The notes beneath the pieces are model-generated. The model was given only the letters and a program-made list of their open reading frames with translations. It ran no database searches and was not told the origin of the DNA. Below are positions 4,639-6,410 of a stretch of 6,410 bases of DNA, piece by piece (positions within the stretch are counted from its first letter, which is position 1; every line of letters starts with the position of its first letter). The DNA comes from Soehngenia sp035406565 (lineage in GTDB: Bacteria > Bacillota > Clostridia > Tissierellales > Tissierellaceae), in NCBI GenBank assembly GCA_035406565.1, contig DAONLG010000083.1:1-6410 (forward strand), written 5' to 3'. The translations under genes and the position numbers were made by a program.

Positions 4639-6410
4639 ATGAAAAAAAATAAAGAAAGAAAAATAATAAATTTTAAAAGCAAAATATCAGAAAATATTTT
4701 TGTATTAAGCATAATAACTGTGCTGAGTTTTATTACAATGGCTTTGACTTTTGTATTTTCGAGAGCTGTTTGGGATATGGAAATGTTTATAAGCTACTTT
4801 CAAAGCCCCAAACTTTTACTATTGAATTTTCTTCCTATTTTTCTTTTATTTGCGTTGATCTATTTAGTAACGAATAGATTGTATTTAGGTTATTTTATTT
4901 CGACGGGTTTGTGGGTCACTTTTTCGATTATCAATAAATTTAAGTTGACTTACAGAGATGATCCTTTTAAATTTATTGATATTTTACTTGTAAGAGAATC
5001 TATGGATATGGCTCAGAAATATCCTATTGTATTTAGTAGAAACATGATAATAATGATTATAGGGATAATATTCATCACAGTGATGTTGTACTTTTTTGCG
5101 AACTATAAAATTGACAAGACAAGAATTAGAATTGCAAGCCTTATTTTCGTCATTTTATTGAGTTACTTTTTATTCGACAACACATATAGTGATACAAAAG
5201 TCTATGCAGAGTTAGGTGATCAATCATTAATAAATCCTTGGTCAAAAACCCAGCAATATCAAGCAAAAGGTTTTGTTTATCCTTTTATTCACAGCATAAG
5301 GGAAGCATTTGAAAAAGAACCCGATGGATACAATAAAGAAGAAGCAAAAGAACTGCTTTCATCATACAAATATAACGACATACCTGAAGATAAGAAAGTA
5401 AATATTATTGCAATAATGCTTGAATCATATAGTGATTTTTCTAAATATGAGAATATAAGTTGGAAAGAAGATCCATATGAGTATTTTCATAAGCTACAAT
5501 TAGAATCTTATCATGGCAATCTTATAACAGATGTATTTGGCGGTGGAACTATTGAGACAGAGAGAAGCTTTTTAACAGGTTATCACAATCATCCTAGATA
5601 CTATAAAGACACTAATTCATTTGTATGGTATTTTGATGAACAAGGCTACTATACAGAAGCAATGCATCCCATTTACGGATGGTTTTACAACAGGAGAAAT
5701 GTCAATGAATACTTAGGATTTCAAAATTTTGATTATTACGAGAACAAGTACAGTAAAATCAGTGAATACTTCTTTATGGATTATGATTTCTTTGATTTCA
5801 TAATTGAAGGATATGAAAATTCAGCTAAACCTTATTTTAATTTTAGCGTAACTTATCAAAATCATGGGCCTTACTCAGATGAGTATAAAGAAGGTAATGA
5901 CATAATTGAGTTTAAGGAAGGTTATGATGAAAAAGCTTTTAATATAATAAATAATTATTTGTCAGGTATAAAAAGGACAGATGAAGCAATTAAAAAGCTT
6001 ATAGAATATTTTAGAGATCAAGAAGAACCTACTGTAGTTGTGTTATTTGGTGACCATAAACCATGGCTTGGCAATGATGATATCGGCTATAAGATGTTGG
6101 GAATTGACATAGATATGAAAACTCCTCAAGGAATGGTTAACTACTATGAAACTCCATATATAATATGGGGCAATGACAGTGCTAAAGAGGTATATGGAGA
6201 TGTGTTTAAGGGTCAGGGAAACACAATTAGCCCAAATTTTTTGATGCCAGAGTTATTTAATTTAATGGGTTTAAAAGGCAATGAGTACATGCAATATATA
6301 AATGATTTAAAACAGTCTGTGGATGTTTTAAATAAAGTATATTATAAAGAAAATGGAGAATACACAAATAAATTAAGTAAAGAAAACGAAGAGCTTTTGA
6401 AACAATTTAC
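4639..6410 (+). CDS. LTA synthase family membrane sulfatase/phosphoglycerol transferase (3' end missing)
   Basis: The frame stays open for 590 codons to the window edge. About five hydrophobic segments (residues about 20-42, 58-78, 81-98, 134-154, 164-180) precede an extracellular alkaline-phosphatase/sulfatase-type domain. Its metal and catalytic residues are Glu262 (MLESY), the nucleophile Thr304 in GGGTIETERSFLTG, His409 (YQNHGPY), and Asp472-His473 (FGDHKPWLG). YNRR (350-353) matches the substrate-site region of LtaS. In this family the enzyme transfers glycerol phosphate from phosphatidylglycerol to build or prime lipoteichoic acid, or adds phosphoglycerol to other surface glycans; which applies here cannot be told. 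The ATG at 4639 follows GGAG (4627-4630) by eight bases. ATGs at 4631 and 4634 lead at once to a TGA. It has its own promoter, and no link to the aro genes is seen. Confidence 0.93.
   Translation, partial: MKKNKERKIINFKSKISENIFVLSIITVLSFITMALTFVFSRAVWDMEMFISYFQSPKLLLLNFLPIFLLFALIYLVTNRLYLGYFISTGLWVTFSIINKFKLTYRDDPFKFIDILLVRESMDMAQKYPIVFSRNMIIMIIGIIFITVMLYFFANYKIDKTRIRIASLIFVILLSYFLFDNTYSDTKVYAELGDQSLINPWSKTQQYQAKGFVYPFIHSIREAFEKEPDGYNKEEAKELLSSYKYNDIPEDKKVNIIAIMLESYSDFSKYENISWKEDPYEYFHKLQLESYHGNLITDVFGGGTIETERSFLTGYHNHPRYYKDTNSFVWYFDEQGYYTEAMHPIYGWFYNRRNVNEYLGFQNFDYYENKYSKISEYFFMDYDFFDFIIEGYENSAKPYFNFSVTYQNHGPYSDEYKEGNDIIEFKEGYDEKAFNIINNYLSGIKRTDEAIKKLIEYFRDQEEPTVVVLFGDHKPWLGNDDIGYKMLGIDIDMKTPQGMVNYYETPYIIWGNDSAKEVYGDVFKGQGNTISPNFLMPELFNLMGLKGNEYMQYINDLKQSVDVLNKVYYKENGEYTNKLSKENEELLKQF

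Noticed and set aside
1..6410. Mobile elements, CRISPR arrays, tRNA/rRNA genes, phage or toxin-antitoxin systems
   Set aside because: I found no transposase, integrase or repeat-spacer pattern, no tRNA cloverleaf, and no long terminal repeats; the window is taken up by housekeeping genes and short spacers.

Overview
The window is AT-rich and carries five complete or near-complete protein genes and part of a sixth transcription unit boundary, with strong AGGAGG-type ribosome binding sites and sigma-A-like promoters. The DAHP synthase is the AroF (Thermotoga/Bacillus-like, ACT-like N-terminal domain) type, and the last gene is a five-TM lipoteichoic acid synthase-like enzyme. Together these point to a low-GC Gram-positive anaerobe of the Clostridia/Tissierellia kind. 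That placement is inferred from composition and protein families, not from a database match.

Layout. At the left edge, a perfect hairpin (19-40) with T-rich sequence on both sides looks like a shared terminator between an unseen rightward gene and a leftward alpha/beta hydrolase (49-807, minus). A 240-bp divergent spacer (808-1047) holds a candidate promoter for the hydrolase, an imperfect inverted repeat, a good extended -10 promoter for the rightward genes, and a short leader with a terminator-like hairpin. Next come four co-directional shikimate-pathway genes: aroF (1048-2061), aroB (2107-3165), aroE (3262-4125) and aroQ (4097-4528). aroQ overlaps the end of aroE by 29 bp. A strong hairpin at 4529-4551 closes this unit. 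A separate promoter (4583-4610) then drives a membrane sulfatase-fold gene of the LtaS family, which runs off the right edge.

How the genes work together. AroF condenses phosphoenolpyruvate and erythrose 4-phosphate to DAHP, AroB cyclises it to 3-dehydroquinate, AroQ dehydrates that to 3-dehydroshikimate, and AroE reduces it to shikimate. The cluster therefore encodes a complete route from central metabolism to shikimate and then stops. The later steps (AroK, AroA, AroC) and the Trp/Phe/Tyr branches are not in this window. The hydrolase and the LtaS-like gene have their own signals and no evident functional link to the operon.

Novelty. All genes belong to well-known families and keep their key residues. 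I do not see a previously undescribed system. The points most worth checking are regulatory: the aroF leader, with a possible seven-codon Phe-Trp reading frame running into a terminator-like hairpin, and the inverted repeat abutting the aroF -35 element.
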